8,773 bases of DNA from Deltaproteobacteria bacterium (GTDB lineage: Bacteria; Desulfobacterota; DSM-4660; Desulfatiglandales; Desulfatiglandaceae): NCBI GenBank assembly GCA_019313765.1, contig JAFDAP010000051.1, forward strand, positions 1 to 8,773, read 5' to 3'. Shown here one piece after another: positions 5,724 to 8,773 of this stretch (position 1 is its first letter; each line of letters begins with the position of its first letter). A program made the position numbers and the translations under genes. The notes beneath the pieces are model-generated. The model worked only from the letters and a program-made list of their open reading frames with translations, did no database searches and was not told where the DNA came from.

Positions 5724-7556
5724 ATGCTGAATTTTGTCTTAGGAAATGAAATTGCCTCTTACGTGAGACGCCATCGCGGGCTTGTGGTCTGTGCACTGAT
5801 CCTGACAGCCATCTCGACCCTTTTTGTAGTGATTCCGGCTTACCTCCTTCAACCTTTCATAGACGAGGGTATGAAAAGCGGTTCGGATCCGGTTTCGTGG
5901 AAAGTTCCCTGGATCGCCTTTGATTCCGGTTCATGGCTCTCCTGGCACCGCACCGAACGGGTACTTGTGGAGAACATATCACCAATCAGACTTCTGATCA
6001 TCCTTATGACCGTGGCTTTTGTATCCGTTCTATGTAAATCCATCACCATCTATCTGAGCGGCCTTTCCGCCGCCGCTTTTTCCAACCGGGCCGTCAGATC
6101 AATGAGGACCGACCTCTTCAGAAAATTTGTTTCGCTCCCCCTGGGTTTTTACCACAAAAAAAAGTCGGGGGAACTGATAGCCAGGGCCACGGCAGATCTC
6201 ACGGTGATGCAGAGTAGCATTTCAAATGTGCTTATCGGTATTATCGAGCATCCTCTTACGATCGCTATATTTCTGATATATCTTTTCGTGATGAACTTTA
6301 AGCTTACTTTACTGATTTTTATTGTAGGGCCGCTAATCATTGGAATGATGAGGCTCTTTGGCAGAAAGGTCAAAAAACATGCCACAAGGATTCAGGACGC
6401 CACGGCAGATGTCACTTCAGCCTACCAGGAGACCATTCTCTGTCTTAAAGTGGTGTACGGTTTTTTCAGAGGCGATTATGAAGTAAAGGAATTCCGAGGA
6501 TTGGCAGACGAACTGTACAGACGGGTGATGCGATGGAATCGTTGGGACCTGGGGATCGGACCCATAATGGACGTCACCGGTTTTTTGGTTCTCCCTGTGC
6601 TTTTGATCGTGGGAAAGGTCTACTTTCACCATACCTTAGGAGAACTCGTATCCATGATCTACGCCTTTTCGAGAGTCTATACGCCGCTAAGAAAGCTTGC
6701 AAGGGTGAACAACCGTCTTAAAACACTCCAGGGTGCGACAGAGCGCGTCTTTGAGATTATGAATACCACTCCCGATATATTGGACCATCCGAATGCCGGA
6801 ATACTCCCTAACCATAAGAAATTCATAGAATTTAAAGGAGTGAATTTCGGCTATTCTCCTGAAGATCCAGTCCTCAAGGATATCTCTTTCAGGGTGAAGG
6901 CGGGCGAAATGGTGGCTTTTGTAGGTTCGACCGGCGCCGGTAAGAGCACGCTTTTGGACCTTATCCCCCGGTTTTATGATGTGACCCGCGGCAGCATTAC
7001 TATTGACGGGTTTGATATCCGCGAAGTAACCCTCGAGTCTCTTCGCAGGCAGATTGGCATTGTAAACCAGAACACTATCCTTTTCCACGACACAATCACC
7101 AATAACATACGTTACGGAGACCCGGAGAAAAGCACTGAAGAGATATTGGCTGCCGCGAAAGTGGCCAATGCCAATGACTTTATCATGGCCCAACCTAAGG
7201 GCTATGAGACTCTTATTGGAGATCAAGGGACTATGCTTTCCGGCGGGCAGAGGCAGCGTTTGTCAATCGCCAGGGCCATACTGGTTAATCCTTCCATCCT
7301 GATGTTGGACGAAGCAGCCTCGGCTCTCGATGCCGAAAGCGAAAGACTCGTACAGGCGGCCATTGAAAAACTCCAGGGAGGGCCAACCATCCTAATCGTG
7401 GCCCATAGGTTGAGCACCATCATGAAGGCAGATCACATCCATGTCTTAGAGCAAGGAAGGATAGTGGAATCCGGTAACCTTCAGGACCTTCTCTCCTTAA
7501 ACGGGCGTTTTCGGCAGCTCTATGATATGCAATACGGAAATGGAGAAGACGATTAG
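5724..7556 (+). CDS. msbA: MsbA-type lipid A flippase (ABC exporter)
   Basis: This 610-residue half-transporter has one membrane domain (about 1-330) fused to one ATPase domain (about 365-600), the standard MsbA layout; it would work as a homodimer flipping lipid A-core across the inner membrane. The ATPase motifs are intact: Walker A GSTGAGKST (401-409), Q-loop Gln449, signature LSGGQ (505-509), Walker B ILMLDE (525-530, catalytic Glu530), D-loop SALD and H-loop His561. The Walker B continuation is DEAAS instead of the usual DEATS, a mild change. The first periplasmic loop (about 45-85) is long and tryptophan-rich. ATG 5724 has only a weak purine stretch (AGAAAGA, 5709-5715). The following acyltransferase gene overlaps its 3' end, supporting a lipid A role over a generic drug exporter. 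Confidence 0.9.
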   Translation: MLNFVLGNEIASYVRRHRGLVVCALILTAISTLFVVIPAYLLQPFIDEGMKSGSDPVSWKVPWIAFDSGSWLSWHRTERVLVENISPIRLLIILMTVAFVSVLCKSITIYLSGLSAAAFSNRAVRSMRTDLFRKFVSLPLGFYHKKKSGELIARATADLTVMQSSISNVLIGIIEHPLTIAIFLIYLFVMNFKLTLLIFIVGPLIIGMMRLFGRKVKKHATRIQDATADVTSAYQETILCLKVVYGFFRGDYEVKEFRGLADELYRRVMRWNRWDLGIGPIMDVTGFLVLPVLLIVGKVYFHHTLGELVSMIYAFSRVYTPLRKLARVNNRLKTLQGATERVFEIMNTTPDILDHPNAGILPNHKKFIEFKGVNFGYSPEDPVLKDISFRVKAGEMVAFVGSTGAGKSTLLDLIPRFYDVTRGSITIDGFDIREVTLESLRRQIGIVNQNTILFHDTITNNIRYGDPEKSTEEILAAAKVANANDFIMAQPKGYETLIGDQGTMLSGGQRQRLSIARAILVNPSILMLDEAASALDAESERLVQAAIEKLQGGPTILIVAHRLSTIMKADHIHVLEQGRIVESGNLQDLLSLNGRFRQLYDMQYGNGEDD

Positions 7557-8478
7557 CAAATTAACCGGTTTCGTTGCATGCATACCTAAAAACCATATAG
7601 CTTTCGTTGGCAGGTTTTTGGGACTGCTTGCATATATCCTGGATAAACGGCATCGCCGCATTGTGCGGCGTAATCTCCGGTTCATCTATCCCCAATGGCC
7701 CGGGGAGCGCGTCCGGCAGGTCTCAATGCGCGTTTTTCAAAATGCGGGGGTCACTATTCTGGAGATCTGTCAAATGACCTGCCTTTCCTCGAAGGATATC
7801 CTGAATAGAGTCCGGATCAGGGGAGAAGAAAACCTTGTTAATGCAATGAAAAGCCCACAAGGGGCTATCATGATTTCAGCTCACCTGGGAAATTGGGAAC
7901 TGGCTGTCCTATGCGTTTCCTGCTATCTGAATAAGCCTCTGGTAGCCCCGGCCAGGCAGATTTTTCCGAAGACACTTGATAGGTGGATGCGTGCTCTTCG
8001 AACCCGTTTCGGGACTATTCTCTTGGATAAAAAAGGGGCCTTGCCCAAGATGGCCCGAATGCTGCGCCAGGGGAACGTGCTGGGACTGTTGATCGACCAG
8101 GGCACTAAATTCTCGGAAGGAGTCGAAGTCACTTTTTTTGGAAAGACAGTTACTGCAACTCCTGCCGCGGCCCTCTTAGCCAGGCGATATAACAGCCCGG
8201 TCCTTCCGGCTTTCTGTGTCAGGGAGGGGGATAACAGCCTAACCCTAATTGTAAAGCCGCCCCTTAGTCTGGAAAAAACAAAGGACTCCCGCGCCGACTT
8301 GCAGGCGAACACCCAGATTATGACGGATGCCATTGAAGAAGCAGTGAGGGCATATCCGGAGCAATGGTTCTGGTTTCACAAGCGGTGGAAGCGACACTAT
8401 CCGCACCTTTACCCGGAAGACCTGGCCAGACGGCAACGCCGCAGAAAAAAGAGACTTACGCGCTCAATAAAGGTGTAA
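7522..8478 (+). CDS. lpxL: LpxL/HtrB-family lipid A acyltransferase
   Basis: This family transfers a secondary acyl chain from acyl-ACP to the lipid A precursor at the cytoplasmic face of the inner membrane. The 318-residue length fits (E. coli LpxL is 306). Visible landmarks are an N-terminal hydrophobic helix (about 25-40), RRIVRRNLRFIYP, the catalytic HX4E motif HLGNWE with His121 and Glu126, and the acceptor-side block with DQG (Asp192) followed by FFGK and TPAAALLARR. Near the C-terminus WFWFHKRWK is the usual family signature. The end is strongly basic (RRQRRRKKR), suggesting contact with anionic lipid. The start is uncertain: ATG 7522 gives a 35-base overlap with msbA, and ATG 7540 (312 residues, MEKTISKL) gives 17; neither has a clear Shine-Dalgarno. 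Which acyl position or chain it adds (LpxL- or LpxM-like) cannot be told from sequence. Confidence 0.9.
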   Translation: MICNTEMEKTISKLTGFVACIPKNHIAFVGRFLGLLAYILDKRHRRIVRRNLRFIYPQWPGERVRQVSMRVFQNAGVTILEICQMTCLSSKDILNRVRIRGEENLVNAMKSPQGAIMISAHLGNWELAVLCVSCYLNKPLVAPARQIFPKTLDRWMRALRTRFGTILLDKKGALPKMARMLRQGNVLGLLIDQGTKFSEGVEVTFFGKTVTATPAAALLARRYNSPVLPAFCVREGDNSLTLIVKPPLSLEKTKDSRADLQANTQIMTDAIEEAVRAYPEQWFWFHKRWKRHYPHLYPEDLARRQRRRKKRLTRSIKV

Positions 8479-8523
8479 AAACAAGGCTCTTATTGAAAAG
8501 ATACTCTGAAAGTTGATACAGAC

Positions 8524-8773
8524 ATGATGTTACAAAACCTTTCCAAATGGACCGAAACTAAAGGGGCGTTTCTTTTTCTCCTTTGCATCTCCGCTGTATT
8601 TAAGGTCTTACTTGCTCTTCACGATACGGGTATAACCAGTGATGGAGTAGGTTACATTTCCGTGGCGCAACTCTTTGCCTTGGGGAATTTCAGGGAGGGG
8701 CACGCCATTTTCCCTATGTCTGCTTATCCTTTCCTTATAACACTCGTACATTTTGTTATCCCTCATTGGGTGG
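8524..8773 (+). CDS. GT39/ArnT-like membrane glycosyltransferase, N-terminal fragment
   Basis: From ATG 8524 (a second ATG follows at once at 8527) the frame is open to the window end, giving 83 residues. One transmembrane helix spans about residues 14-32. The adjoining periplasmic loop carries SDGVGYISVAQ with Asp40 and Tyr44, then MSAYPFL before a second hydrophobic stretch. A helix followed by an acidic loop and an 'A-YP' segment is the usual start of GT39/PMT_2 (ArnT-like) enzymes. These use polyprenyl-phosphate sugars in the periplasm, and the loop Asp is the expected catalytic base. The protein would normally be about 450-600 residues. It follows lpxL after 45 bases with no terminator, so it is probably co-transcribed. 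A sugar transfer to lipid A is inference; glycosylation of another envelope lipid or protein is equally possible. Confidence 0.65.
   Translation, partial: MMLQNLSKWTETKGAFLFLLCISAVFKVLLALHDTGITSDGVGYISVAQLFALGNFREGHAIFPMSAYPFLITLVHFVIPHWV

Noticed and set aside
6687..7226. 179-codon open frame on the minus strand inside msbA
   Set aside because: It is antisense to the conserved MsbA ATPase domain. The composition is what the opposite strand gives, with no motifs or ribosome-binding site of its own.

Overview
The window looks like a chromosomal housekeeping stretch from a Gram-negative bacterium, most likely a Desulfobacterota (deltaproteobacterial) lineage. The support is indirect: a complete lipid A export and acylation gene pair, a LolB-like lipoprotein, a sigma-32 factor, moderate G+C by eye, and intergenic short-period repeats of a kind I associate with that group. 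I cannot name a species. All genes lie on the + strand.

Layout. (1) 1-113: the last 36 codons of a RodZ-like protein. (2) 114-471: gene-free. It holds a weak possible terminator and a palindromic repeat element (207-438) with a strong central hairpin built of 7-bp units; I see nothing in 141-206. (3) 472-1701: tyrS, tyrosyl-tRNA synthetase. (4) 1702-2002: gene-free. It holds two inverted clusters of an 8-bp unit, a 12-bp tandem repeat, a sigma-70-like promoter and a stem that could mask the rpoH translation start. (5) 2003-5557: three tightly packed genes, rpoH (heat-shock sigma factor), a 15-repeat TPR lipoprotein resembling LbcA, and a LolB-like lipoprotein. (6) 5558-5723: a near-consensus promoter (TTGACA, 17-bp spacer, TATACT) and a single arm of the 7-bp repeat family. 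(7) 5724-8773: msbA, an LpxL/HtrB-family acyltransferase, and the start of a GT39-like membrane glycosyltransferase cut by the window end.

How it fits together. Two envelope transcription units can be proposed. The first couples the heat-shock sigma factor to two outer-membrane lipoprotein genes through a 16-nt gap and a 4-nt overlap. The second builds and flips lipid A: LpxL adds a secondary acyl chain, MsbA flips the product across the inner membrane, and the GT39-like enzyme may then add a sugar on the periplasmic side.

I found no mobile-element genes, CRISPR array, tRNA, rRNA or defence system. The most interesting material is between genes: the possible RNA thermometer before rpoH, the rpoH-TPR-lolB linkage, and the two repeat families. 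None of it amounts to a clearly new system.
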